Origin: Desmodesmus armatus
Taxonomy: Eukaryota; Chlorophyta; Chlorophyceae; Sphaeropleales; Scenedesmaceae
DNA length: 64,000 bases
Assembly: GCA_007449985.2 (NCBI GenBank)
Contig: VIIQ02000679.1
Location: forward strand, 449,001 to 513,000
Direction: 5' to 3'
Below the pieces are notes generated by a model. It searched no databases. It was given only the letters and a program-made list of their open reading frames with translations, and was not told the DNA's origin. Positions 1 through 11,384 of the stretch are shown in pieces (position 1 is the stretch's first letter; the number at the start of each line of letters is the position of its first letter). A program made the position numbers and the translations under genes.

Positions 1-3000
1 TGCAGGACTGCATCGTGCTGCTCCAGCTTGGCATCCACCCCTGCAGCTGCGGCCGACAGGCTGTCAGCAACCTGCTGGGTGGAAGCAGCCAGGGAGGCAT
101 CAACCTGGCCGACCTTGCTGTCAACAGATGCCTCCAGAACTGACATCCTGAAGCCAAGGTCCTCTGTGGAGGCAGCCAGGGTGCTCAGCAGCTCCTGCTG
201 CTGTTGCTTCAGCTCCTCACGCTGTGCATCCTGTGCTGTTGCTACCTCTGCCCGCAGCTCCTGTCCCTGCTGCTGCAGTTGGGACTCCATGGCTGCGGCG
301 GCAGCATGCGCCTGTTCAGCGGTAGCTGACACAGACTCCTCGACCTTGCTCATGCGCTCGTCAATGGACACCTCTGTAGCCTGCAGCTTGCTGGCAAGCT
401 CAGCAGCCGAGGCAGACAGTGTCTGCAGGATGCTGTGCTGCTCTGAGGCAGCTGCAGCCGCAACAGCGGCCTGCTCCCTTGCGCTGTCCATGTGGGTAGC
501 TAGCTTCTCCTGCAGCTCAGACAGTCCCTCCTGCATCTCACCCAGCTGCTGCACAGAGCCCTCAACCGCAGCAAGGCGCTGCAGGATGGCATCAGCCGCC
601 TGCTGCTGCCACTGCTCCTGGCGCTCCTGCTGGGCTGCCAGCTGCTGCTGCGTGCTGACCTCCACGCCTGCAGCTGTCTCAGCAGCCGTGCTGGCCATGG
701 CTGCAGCCGCCGAGGCAGCGTCAGTGGCGGCTTTGATGTCGGCTGCCAGGTCAGCACGCAGCTGGGTGTGCTGCTGCTGCAGGGCTGCCAGCTGCTCCTG
801 CAGCAGCAGCACATCTGGCTCCTCAGCTGCTGCCTCGTTCACTTCTGCAAGCTGCTGGGACAACTGCTCGATCTCTCCCTGCAGCACCTCGTAGCGAGCT
901 GGCTGCTGGGACATCAGGGCGTGCAGGGCTGACACCTGCTCTGCAAGGCTGCCGAGCTGACCAGAGAGGTTGTCCACGCGGGGCTCCAGTGGTGCTAGCA
1001 GGGAGATGGCTGCACCTGTGGAGACCTTGTGGGACTCTGTGAGCAGCGCCTGCTCCAGCTGCTGCTGGTGCAGCTGGGTCAGCTTGAGGTCGAGCACCTC
1101 GAGTGCTGACTGCATGGCTTGGAGCTCGCAGGCGTCCACCTCGTGCTGCAGGGCTGACAGCTGCTTCTCGACCTGGGTGGTGCTGGTGCGGCAGCTCCAC
1201 TGCGCAGACTTGACAGCAACAGGAGCTGCCTGCGACCCAGCGGCATTTGACGAGTCCCGAAATGCCGTCACAGGGGCTGCCAGCTGCTGCACGAGCTGCT
1301 CAATTGCAACATTAGCAGGGCAGCTGCCTCCTGCCAAGCTGGCCTCATGGGTCACATCGTCTGCCACTGCCGCTGCGGCGGCGTGATCATCATGATCACC
1401 CACTTGGCTGCTGCTGCTGAACTCGAGAGGTGCTGGCTGCTGCTGCTGCGCTGTGCCATCCTCTGCTGGTGCTGTGCTGTGGGTGCTGATGACACTGGCT
1501 GCTGAGTGGAAGCTGCTGAGGCCATCTGTCAGGGGCTCAGCATCCCTGCTGCTGGCACTGCCCTTCGCGGGACCTTGCTGTGCAGCAGAAGCAGCGCTGG
1601 CAGGCTCAACCTGCACGCTGGCTGCAGCATGAGAGTCTGCGCCAGCATCCGCTGCAAGCAAACTTGAAAAGATGTCATGAGCGCTGAGTTCAGCACAGGC
1701 CGCGCCTGCCAGCAGCGATGCAGCGCGCGCTGCTGCCGGGTGCTGGCTGCCCTGCTGCGCCATCAGCGACTGCACTGCCCCTTCCACGGCCAGCAGCCGC
1801 ACATGCAGATGCTGCACTGCGGCGGCGATCGCCTCCTGTGCCGCAACATCTGCGGTTACATGGGGCGAAGCCTCTGGAAGCTCATGGCAGCTGTGGGCGC
1901 GGCTGCTGCATGCTGTGCTGGCAGCGCTCCTTTGTGCGGCTGCGTCCAGCACGGTCCCTGGGAGCTGCGGTGCCCCTGCCAGAGCCCCCACGCCCCCGTG
2001 GTGGCCCTGCACAGCTGCTGCCACAGCCTGCTGCACCCTGCTGTTGATGAGCTCGTCCAGCAGCCTGCTGCTCAGCAGCTGCTGGATGATAGCTTCCTGG
2101 CCAGCTGCGGTTGCGTGCGCTGTGCCATGGGGATGCAGCGAGTGATCGTCGCCATCATGAGGGATGAGGTGCAGGGTGTTCATTGTCTGCAAGCACAGTG
2201 CAGACAAAGCACGGTCACTTTTGAAAGGGACAAGAGCGAAGGTAGCGCTGCACTGCATGCGCAGGCTTGGCTTTGCAGCAGCGGAAACAGCATATGCAAC
2301 AGGTCCAAGCTAGCGCGAGTCTTGATTTGAAAGTTGCACCAGTGCTGCATGATGCAAGCTGCTGCCCCACTCAGCCCTTGGATGTACACTGCTAGCAACA
2401 GGAGACAACCCGCACAAGCATGTGGCCTATTACGCACCTGGTGAAGATCAGCTTGCATTTGTGCTGTGCCGCTGCGCATGGTGTCCATGTCGTGCTGGTG
2501 CTTGACTGCAGCCGCCTCCAGCATGGTGACCCTGTCTACCATGTTGCTTGCATGCAGCACCTCCCCAGAAAGCCCCTCAAACTCCGCTGCAAGCTGGCTG
2601 TGATGTGCCGGCAGGCCGTCTGCAGCCGTGCTGCTGTCCCTCTCAGGCTGCTCGCTGCTGCTGGCTGCAGCAGGGCCCACACCTCTGGACAGTGTCGCCT
2701 CAAGGTCTGGGCCATGCTGTGGGCTGCTACCGCCAGAAGCTGCTGCAGCGCCTGTGCCGCTGCCAGCGCCAGCAGAGAACAGGTGAAGCTGGCTGTGCTC
2801 GAGGGCACGTACCCTGTCGTCCAAGCTGGCCACATGCATGGCGGTGTCTTCCGCAAGCCCCATGCTGGCCTCCTGTGCGGCCTCAAGCCTGCTGACAGCC
2901 TCCTTCACCCCTTCGAGTTCAGCATCATGACTGGCCAGCACCACGTCCACATGCCAGTCCTGCTCCTGCTGCAGGAGGTGCTGAGCCTGCTCCTGCTGCG

Positions 3001-4860
3001 CGGCCCTGCGCGCCTGCTCCTGCTGTGCTGACACGGCCTGCTGCTCTCCTGCAGCCCCTGATGATGTGACTGGGGGAGTAGCAGGACTGGCAGAGGACCG
3101 AGAGGGGGAGTCGAAGGAGAAGACAGGGTTGGCCAGCACGCTGCTGAATCCGCCTGGGGAGCCGGCGCGCACGGCACAAGCTGAGGAGGACCGCCGAGGA
3201 AGAGGGTTGAACCCCAGGTTGTTGGATGGGCGCTGGGATGGTGGGGAGCTGAAGGCCCAGCTGCTGAGAGGGACTTCGTTCAGGGGGCATGAGGGAGGCC
3301 TGCGTAGGAGGCTGCCTCTGCCTGCAGAGTCAGCAGGCATCAGGAGACAAGCATGCAAGCACAGCAGGGCCGTCATGACTGTACTCTGCAGCAGAGGTAC
3401 TCCTGCATGAGCCGGGTGATGCGCTGGCTGCATTGCCAGGGCAACCTCAGCCCCAGCACAAGCAGGAACGCTGTAGTTGCAGGATATAGCAGCTCACACT
3501 GCAGGATTGTGCTTGATTGTGTGTCAATGCTCATCACAAGCCTGCATGCATGCTTGTCTTCGCATGGAGTGCCTCCTACTGTAGCCCTTTGGCATGGTGA
3601 TCACCCCCCTCTGCAGCAGCTCACCTGGGCTGGTGCTGCCTGCACCTATCTGTGATGGCCAGCTGGGTCCTGCAGTGCTGCTTAGGCGACCACCCAGCTC
3701 CGACAGGACGTTGCTGCTGGTGGCCTGGGCTTGTGCCAGCTCGCGCATGGCAGCCTCCATGTCACCCAGGCGATCATACAGCTGTGAGACACCTGCGCGC
3801 AGTTGGCAGCAGGGGGGAGTAGTCAGCACATGGCCATGCAGGACACACTTGTACATCACATGCGCATACCCCCAATTCAATAGACTCGGAGTCCCTCTGT
3901 CTTCCAGCGATGACCCTTCATGCGTACAGTGCGTAAGCAGATTTCAAGGTTGTCAGGAGCGCATAGAACGCATGCCTTGCACATGACTGCTGACGCAGGT
4001 TTGCAAGGGCGCTGCAGGATAACCGCGCAGGACGCACCTGGTCCGAGGAGTGCTGTTGTAGATGCATGAGGGGCCTGCTGCTGCTGGTGTGGTGGCGTTG
4101 AAGCCTGCTGCTGCTGTTGCACCTGACTCTGAGAGTACCTGAGGCACACAGAAGGCCTGCCACCCAGGCTGAGCATGCTGCCTGCAAAGCTGGTGGTGCA
4201 GCTTGGGCAGCCTGGCCCCGCTGCAGCCAGCAGGCTTCCCCCGTGGGTGAGACCAGCAAGTACAGCCTCAAGGCATGCCACCCGCTGCTGCAGGAGCTGG
4301 GCCTCCACCTCCTTGACTGCTTTTTCAGCAATCTCCGACTTGATTTTGGAAAGGCTGTCCCGGAGCTTGGCCCGCTCTGAGGCCCGTGCTGAGCCTGCAG
4401 GAGAGTGCTCGCATGCACTTTCATCGCTGCTGCTTGAGTCATGGGCACGGTGTCCTGCAGATGCAGCCAGGATGCTGCTGCCTCCCCTGCCGATGCCACT
4501 TGAGGGCCGTGTGCTGGCAGGCTGTGGGGAGGCATCAGCGGACTGGATGTGGGACTTCACAGCCTTCTCCAACTGCTTGAGATGGCACCACACGTCTGAC
4601 AGCTGGGTCTCCATAGCAGCAGGCTGCTGGGCACGGCTCTGAGCAGGCTGCTGTTGTACTGGAGAGTCAAGAGTGTGGCCAGCAGATGCTGCTGTGTTGG
4701 GTGGTCCTGGGCGGCGTGCTGAGTGCTGCCGCGCTGGCTGACGAGCAGTTTCATCCTGCTTGCTGTTGCTGTTGGTGACTGCACCTTCAGCCTCAGCTGC
4801 TGGCCACGCAGTACTGACGAAGTCTGGGTCACCACTTGGCTCCGGTGGTGTCCCATCCAT
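1..4860 (-). CDS. Large Ala/Gln-rich coiled-coil protein (3' end outside window)
   Basis: Four exons read leftwards from the ATG at 4860: 4860-4038, 3792-3625, 3321-2438 and 2186-1. All joins keep frame and use CAG|GTGCGT, CAG|GTGAGC and CAG|GTGCGT donors. The model gives about 1,353 residues and is still open at the left edge. The N-terminal 400 residues are Ser/Pro/Gln-rich and probably disordered, with short helices. The last exon stays open for 728 codons and is almost entirely heptad-like helix rich in Ala, Gln, Glu and Leu, such as QLEQAL, LSGQLGSLAEQV and LQEQLAALQQQ. No enzymatic domain, signal peptide or membrane segment is visible. A structural or scaffold role (cytoskeleton, flagellar base or Golgi) is only inference. 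I do not recognise a family. The exon structure is well supported by phase; the function is unknown. Confidence 0.6.
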
Positions 4861-5283
4861 GCTGCTGCTGAGCAGCCCTGCTTGTCAGGGGTATGACATG
4901 ACGATCAAGTGTTGAAGATGGATCGTATTGCAGACCGTAAGGAGGCCTGTCTGACTATTGACACAAGAAGTCCAGAAGCACAGTACAGCCGTGCTACGTA
5001 CTGACTCTTTGAGTCACCACGTTCAAAGCATTAACGATCTGGACGTTTCTGTGTTGCCGTGACTCTGTGGGACCTCACTATGGGATGCTACTGCTTGAGT
5101 CCGAGGTTTCGTCCGTTGACTGTGCCCCAGCACAGACGATGTGAGATGAGGAAAGGGGTTGAAAAAAGCGCTGTTGGTCAAGCACGAGAAACGTCTGGGT
5201 ATACAAGGCTCCCACGCCCCCACCCAACCGCGCAGTGACACTGCGGCAGTGTGCCCCTGCGATCAGCCACTCAGTTGGCTGCA
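4861..5283. promoter_or_regulatory. Shared upstream region of two divergent genes
   Basis: These 423 bases separate the start codon of the coiled-coil gene (minus) from that of the formiminotransferase gene (plus). They must hold both 5' UTRs and probably both promoters. I see no clear TATA box or repeat. Confidence 0.4.
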
Positions 5284-7712
5284 ATGTCTGTCCAGCGTCT
5301 GCTAGGTGAGCTCATTTAGTTGCATGAGATGTGGCTTCATGAATCCACCATATGCCACCGCTACTGCTTCGCCAGAGCTGAGGCTACACAGCAAATCACT
5401 GCGCAGCAGCACTCACCTGCACTAGCAACGCGCACTGGTGTGTGCTGCTCCAGGGTGCAATGTGTACATATCTGAGGGGCGAAACGTGCAGCTCATAAGG
5501 CGCTTGGAGGTACGCTGCACAGGACTGTAAAAAGGGTTGCTGTCGTTGCAGGTTTCCTGTGCTGTTAGACTCCATTGCTGCCAGGAAAGCAGCCTGTCAG
5601 CATTCTTTTGGTGGCACGATATGGCATGCTGGGAGCTGAGTTTTTGTGTAAGGTCGCGCTTAAAAGCTGACTTGGGGTGGTCGCTGTGCTGCAGGGGGCG
5701 CATGTTTTGAACAGGGGGGCAGTCTGCAACCCATTGCCATGACGCATGCATGTTGCTGCTGCAGGCTACATGTCGCCAGCACCCGGCAGCAGTGGTCCTT
5801 GCCCACACATTCATAGATGAACCATACAACAGGACTGGGTTCACACTGGCAGCCAACAGCATCCCTGAGGTACGCATCCCCTCTGAGCAGGGGTTCAGCT
5901 GCAGAGGGTGCTGGCTTCAACCCCAACAATGCACCCTTGGGGTCCCAGCAGTGCTGCCAGTACACCTGAAGACCAACTGCTATGGATAAAGCACCGCTAA
6001 CCTTTTCACCGCCAGGTATTTGCTTGTTGGAGCTTCAACCGCAGCCGCAAGTGCTGAAGTGCTGCCAACTCAGTGGGAACAACTTGCAGGTGTTCCTCAC
6101 AAGCTGTGGTGCGTTCATCTGTCCTGACCCCACTCTGTGCAGCTAGCCGCAACCGTCCATGCAGTGGCCCAGCAGGCCCTTCAGTGCATCAACCTCAGCA
6201 CCCATACAGCACAGCACCCAAGGCTAGGTGTCCTGGACCACGTATCCCTCCACCCCCTGGGGCCAGAAGCCAGCCTGTCACTTGCTGCACAGGCAGCAGT
6301 CGCCATAGGGCAGCAGCTCTGCCAGCCGCCGCTGCAGCTGCCGGTGTATTACTATGGCGCAGCACACCCTGCAGGCAGGAGGCTGGCAGAGGTGCGGCGG
6401 CAGCTCGGTAAGCAGCAACCTTTTGTTGGGGGGGGGGGGGGGGAGGACACCCAGGGGGGGGGGACACCCAAGGGGGAAGGGACACCCAAGGGGGGGGGGG
6501 GGGGGGGGGCTGGCCGCACACACAGCAATCATGTGAGGGGGGGGGGGGGGGGGCTGGCCACACACACAGCAATCAGGTGAACTCAACTGCCGGGGCCCGG
6601 GGCAAGCCTCACCAGCAGCAACCTTCTTAGCAGCAGCTGCAAGCCCTGCAAAGTTTGACCTGCCATGCAGCTGGTGTGTGATGCTGTTTGGCATTGCTAG
6701 CGCTACTAGCAGTTAGTAATTGCCATGTCAAGAGGCACTGCCTGCTCAGCCTGAGAAGGCAAGAGTGGATGTGAGGGTTGTAGGTCGCTACTACAGCATG
6801 CACAACTGCTACCTGAGCACAGCATTGGGTCTGGGTACAACATGCCGAACACATCCACACCCAAAGCTCCCCTTGATGTCTCCTGCCGATGTGTGAATTC
6901 ATGCGCAGGCTATTTCAAGCCCAATGCCCATGAAAGCTGGCATGGCAGCATCACACAGCTGCAGTTGTCTGAGTTCCCGCCGGATGCTGGCCCGCTAGCA
7001 GCAACAGCAGCAGCGGGCGTGGTGACAGTGGGTGCAGTCCCCTGGGTGACCAACTACAATGTGCCGCTACACACAGATGACATGGCTGCTGCCAAAGCAG
7101 TTGCGCGAGCAGTATCAACCAAGGGTGGCGGGCTGCCTGGTGTTGAGGTGAGTCAATGGGTCTCTTTGCTAGCTGGCCAGCAAGCATGCATGCATGGATG
7201 AAAGGAGATACTGTTTCTTCGCAGGTTGCCGGGGACTGGAAAGTTGACGCCAGGCGATGAAGGTGCATCTAGCCGCCAGCCTGGCAGTGGTTACAGGTGC
7301 CCAGGAGGCGTGCTTGCATCATATGATGCAGGATGCATCCTGCAAGTCTTCTTTGCATACAAAGTGCACCTGCATGACACCTCGGTGTTTGAGACACCGC
7401 AGTACACAATCTGCTCCTGCACACCACTGCCTCACCACCATGCTCCTCATCTCCCACTCAAGTGCTACTGCTGCCTGCTGCTGTCGCTGCTGCTTTGCTG
7501 CTGCCACCTCTGCTGGCCCCAGGCCATGGCCCTGCCCCATGGGCCAGGTGTGATTGAGGTTGCCACAAACCTCATAGCATACGACTGGCACTGCACTGCT
7601 GCACCAGCCGATCCCTGTGGCACCTCCCCCCAGCAATGCAGCTCTGCCACTGCTGCTGCCCCTTCCAACAACAGTGCCGGCAGCAGTCAGCAATGCCAAG
7701 GAGGCCCAAAAC

Positions 7713-7772
<60 letters not shown>

Positions 7773-7954
7773 AGAGTAACAGCCAGCCAGGCAGTTGGAG
7801 TCAGTTGGCAGGTGCTGGGCCTGAGGATGTGGCTGCTGCTGTGGCACAGGAAGCTCGGCTGCATGGCTTGCCGCCACCTGGGCCTGGGTATGTGACAAAC
7901 AAAACACCGCCTGAACTGATTGCATACGCTGCTGAGACACTGCAGCAGAGCTGA
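5284..7954 (+). CDS. Formiminotransferase-domain protein without cyclodeaminase
   Basis: Six exons: 5284-5305, 5454-5509, 5765-5869, 6143-6407, 6909-7147 and 7523-7954, giving 372 residues in frame. The first exon codes for only seven residues. It is chosen because its phase rebuilds the family start, a short hydrophobic stretch followed by GCNVYISEGRN. Other family signatures are FIDEPYNRTG, HPRLGVLDH (His86 aligns with the catalytic His of the formiminotransferase domain), VTNYNVPLHTDD (196-207) and AMALPHGPGVIEV (230-242). The family moves a formimino or formyl group to tetrahydrofolate. This copy lacks the cyclodeaminase half, as do plant homologues of about 300 residues, so its real substrate is uncertain. 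A run of about 18 Ser (near 294-312), encoded by a CAG repeat, interrupts the C-terminal part. No clear transit peptide is seen. Confidence 0.9.
6429..6554 (+). repeat. Poly-G minisatellite in intron 4 of the formiminotransferase gene
   Basis: Three long G runs (about 6429-6442, 6491-6510 and 6538-6554) alternate with short units containing GACACCCAAGGGG and CTGGCCACACACACAGCAATCA. The last of these occurs twice. The tract lies in the intron 6408-6908. Confidence 0.9.
7714..7770 (+). repeat. (CAG)19 trinucleotide repeat, coding for poly-Ser
   Basis: Nineteen uninterrupted CAG units lie in the last exon of the formiminotransferase gene. The frame in use reads them as AGC, so they add Ser, not Gln. 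Confidence 0.95.
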
Positions 7955-8988
7955 GTTGTACTGTTGGAAGTCTTTGCTGATGTCCCTTTCTGAATGCGTT
8001 ATGGAATAGCACTAGCATGGCTTAGCTGATTGTTCTGGCATAAGAAGTTTGGAAGTTGCAGTTGCCAGAGGAAGTATTGCACTTGAGTCCGCAACATTCC
8101 ACCTTGCTTGTTGAAACAAGTAATTTGCACCTGAATTTCTCAAGTTGAGGTTGTCAAATTGAGGACACTTACAACACAGAGTACAGAATGTAGTACGATA
8201 TAGTACAATGCACAGTACAGGAGTGACCTTCAGGCTGCAAGTCATGGCTGCCTGGAACACTGCACTGCGAAGCTGTGGCCCACACAACCAAGATGCAACT
8301 CATGTGCCAACAACAGCAGCAAGCCTTGACAGTGCACGGATCAGAGCCCCTATATACAACAGGAATCAGGACTTGGGGCAGGGAGCAGCTGGTGCTCTCA
8401 GGGAAATGCCGCCCTGTTCCCTGCCCCATCTGCAGCCTGCGTGCGTGGATGTCGCCAACTGCTGGGCCACAGAAACCTGTTGCCATAACTGCATGGACTG
8501 CAGACTGTCGTCATGCCAACTCACCGACCGCCACAGCCGTGCAACCAGTGTAACCTGGGCGGGCGCGAGACACTGGACAACCGCAGCATCTGCAGCCTGC
8601 GTGCGGTAGTGTCGCCAACTGCTGGACCTCACAAAGCTGTTGCCATACCTATGCAATTGATACGAACTCAACTTGTCGTGCCAACTCACCAACACGCCAC
8701 AGGCATGCAGCCAGGGTGGGTGCGACGCACTGAACAGCCCAATGCAACACAACTGAGACTCTTGAACCGAGCTGCCCCCTTATGTCGGGCAGGCAAGCAA
8801 CTCCCAGGTTCACCCTGAGCTATCAAGGCACGGCATGAACCCCCTGCCACCCCGGCCACAATCCAAACCCAAACCAGGCTGCACCATATGCTTGGTCTCC
8901 ATCCAACCCTGCTGGCAGAGGGTTTAGGGGGGGTACAGGGTTTAGGTCAAAACCCTTACACCCGGTGGCAAGCTGGGGTGGGGGCAAC
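7955..8988. other. Region between converging genes, no gene seen
   Basis: This stretch lies between the stop of the formiminotransferase gene and the stop of the LRR gene, so it should hold both 3' UTRs. Open frames here are short and give no recognisable protein. It contains a diverged tandem duplication (8428-8735). Confidence 0.6.
8428..8735 (+). repeat. Diverged tandem duplication, period about 159 bases
   Basis: CATCTGCAGCCTGCGTGCG begins both copies (8428 and 8587). Both copies share, in order, TGTCGCCAACTGCTGG, TGTTGCCATA and GCCAACTCACC, with mismatches and small indels between them. Confidence 0.85.
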
Positions 8989-10809
8989 CTACTGTGCCGC
9001 TTCAGGGTTGTCGAGGAGCTGACGGAGCTGCTGCCACACAGGCTCAACACCAGGGGCCTGCACAACCAAAAGCAGAACAAAACACGGCCTTGCTTTCAGT
9101 GTCAGATTGTTGGCAGCCTGCAGCCTGCAGCACCAGTGACATCAGCCGGAATAGCCTGGCAACCCATGCCACTTACTAAGTGGCATGGGTTGTAGTACAA
9201 GGTCAGCGATCGACCACACCTTACAACGGTCAGAGGTGAGTTCAAAGGGCATGTTGGTGTCATTATGTAGAGACGCACACCCAGGAATTGCAACCATGCA
9301 CAGCACCTCAACCATCCCTGCTCAACGCACCTGACACATCAGGTTGACAGACTCGGTGAAGAGGCCGCCAACAGCCAGCTTCGTCAGCTGCTGCAGCTGC
9401 GTCAGCCGCCGCAGCAGCGAGTCCTTCGTATCCTCATTACACCCCAGCGTCAGCTCCCTAAGCTGCGTTAGCCCACCCACCGACTGCATCGCCTGCGCTG
9501 ACGAGGTGTCAATGACAGCCAAGCGCAGCGTATGGAGCCCACTAAGCCCCTGCAGAGGGTTTAGTACCTCGGCACTGCACTGCAGGTACTGCATGTCGAG
9601 GGACCGCAGCCCGGGGCAGCAGCCGACCAACAGGCTACCATCAGGAGCTGTGCCATAGGTGCCGCCTGACTTTCGAACGTTCCCGAGATCCAGCAACTGC
9701 AACTGCAGCAGCCGCCTTCCTGCAGGGAACACCCCTGGCCACACACCGAACGGCAGTGTGCACCAGCGTAGGTCCAGCTGCTGCAGCTTGCTGCTCGCTG
9801 TCAGGGCTGCGTACGCTACTGTTGGTGGACTGCCATCCTCCCCATCACCTAAGCTGTCCACCAAGCCAAGGTGGGTTAGCTGATCTAAAGGGTCCAGATC
9901 GGCCAGCAGCTGCGCAACCCCGGCTGCACCGTTAGGGGACTTGCAGTGGTGCAAGTCCAAGTGCTGCAGCTGAGTAAGGCCCTCCAACACCCCTGGCTGA
10001 AGCTTGCAGTCAATCAGCTGTAACTGGGTCAGGTGCCGTGCGCCCGCCAGCATGCTGGGCGTGACCCTATCGTCAACATCCCCAGCAAGCCGGATCTGCA
10101 GGTTGGAGAGGCGAGTCAAGGCCTGCAGCGGCTGCAAGGCGGGGCTAGCCTCATCAGGGCCTTTCACCCTGATGCCTGAGAGCTGCAGGTAAGTAAGGCC
10201 CTGCAGCCGCTGCAGTGCAGCCGTGGGAAACTGCACCAGTTTGCCCTGGGTGTTGATGCTGTTGATACTGAGGCGCTGTAGCCCAGCAGGGAGCTGTGCC
10301 ATTGCTGCTGCCAGCACCTCGGTGGCATCCCCGCTGTCGAGCAGCTCGCAGTGCCAGAGCTCGAGCCGCGTTAGGGATGCTGCCGCAGCAGCAGACCCCA
10401 GCACGCCCTGGAAGCCAGCACCCAACTGCAGCTGAAGGTAAAACCCATCGAGCAGCAGGCTGCTGGGCTGCACATCAGGGGGAAGCTGACGCAGGTGCAC
10501 CTCATAGGCACGTTTGTACCTTTCTCGCCCACAAAGGGTGATGCTGTCGACGTGGCGGCCGTGCTTGCCTAGGTACAGCAGCACGCCGTCCACCTGCTGC
10601 TGCTGGGGCACATCCGCTGAGAGGCTGCGCAGAGCCACCACAGCTGCCTGGTGCAGCCTGCTGTGGGCCCTGGCGGCATTGAACAGGCTGCGTTTGTCGT
10701 CAGCTGCAAAGCACTGTAACACCCGCACCAGGCAGGTGTCCGGCAGCGCCAGCAGCCACGGTGCTGAACCCTCACTCGCCATCCTGTGAAGCACACGTGC
10801 AGGATGCAT
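8989..10809 (-). CDS. F-box-like leucine-rich-repeat protein
   Basis: Two exons: 10809-9331 and 9057-8989. The big exon runs into a CAG|GTGCGT donor. The small second exon (phase 0) adds 22 residues ending LLDNPEAAQ and a stop, which looks like a true end. The first in-frame ATG gives 515 residues. The ATG at 10782 (506 residues) is more likely, because the F-box-like helix LPDTCLVRVLQCFAADDKRS begins just after it. The rest is about a dozen irregular leucine-rich repeats such as LTRLELWHCELL, LTQLQLIDCKL and LQHLDLHHCK. Such proteins usually act as substrate adaptors of SCF ubiquitin ligases and are often expanded in green algae. No target can be inferred. The F-box match is weak by eye; the LRR call is firm. 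Confidence 0.8.
9160..9192 (+). repeat. Short perfect hairpin in the intron of the LRR gene
   Basis: AACCCATGCCACTT (9161-9174) and its exact reverse complement (9178-9191) are separated by three bases; one more C-G pair closes the base. It lies inside the intron 9058-9330. Confidence 0.9.
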
Positions 10810-11384
10810 GAGCTTCTGGTGTAAGAACGATGCTGAAGTATAACACGCAGCTCGACAGAAGGGACAGAAAACCTTGAAAAAAAATCAGCAGCACTGATCA
10901 AAAGCTCAGCATGTAGCGAGAGCTGCTGGGCGCTCACGTCTGATTGTTGCTTACCGTGATTTGACTATGATGATGGGTGGGTCTGGTCACTGCGAGCCCG
11001 GTTCACGGTGGAGTTAGGGTTTGCTGGTCTGGGTGTGCTGATCTGGAACTCATTGAGCTTTGCAGCCAGCTGTTGGCTTGCTCTTAGACAAAGAGAGCTA
11101 TTGATTCTTCAGGACATGAATGTGCGGATTGGTTTGCCCACCTTGGTTCATTGGCTGGCATGCGTGTCGTGTGCTGCTGTGGTTTTGTCCATTAAGCCGC
11201 TGCTGTGGCTCGATCCAACGCATCAAGCGCATCGGTACCATTGATTGTTGCTCTATTCAGCGTAAAAAAGTCGAGTTCGCCTACCAAATCCAACAATTTC
11301 GCTTCTGCTTTCCTGCACTGCCAGCTCAGCCTATCATATCTCGCCCTGGCGAACACTAGTGCATCACTGCACTACCAGGTTGCG
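10810..11384. promoter_or_regulatory. Shared upstream region of LRR gene and small-protein gene
   Basis: These 575 bases between two divergent start codons contain no recognisable gene and must hold both 5' UTRs. No distinct element was recognised. Confidence 0.4.

Noticed and set aside
28..894. 288-codon plus-strand frame rich in Ser, Ala and Cys
   Set aside because: Antisense shadow of the coiled-coil exon, which is open for 728 codons on the minus strand with a sensible heptad pattern.
8916..8950. Telomere-like GGGTTTAGG motifs
   Set aside because: Only two separated copies occur; too few to be an interstitial telomere tract.
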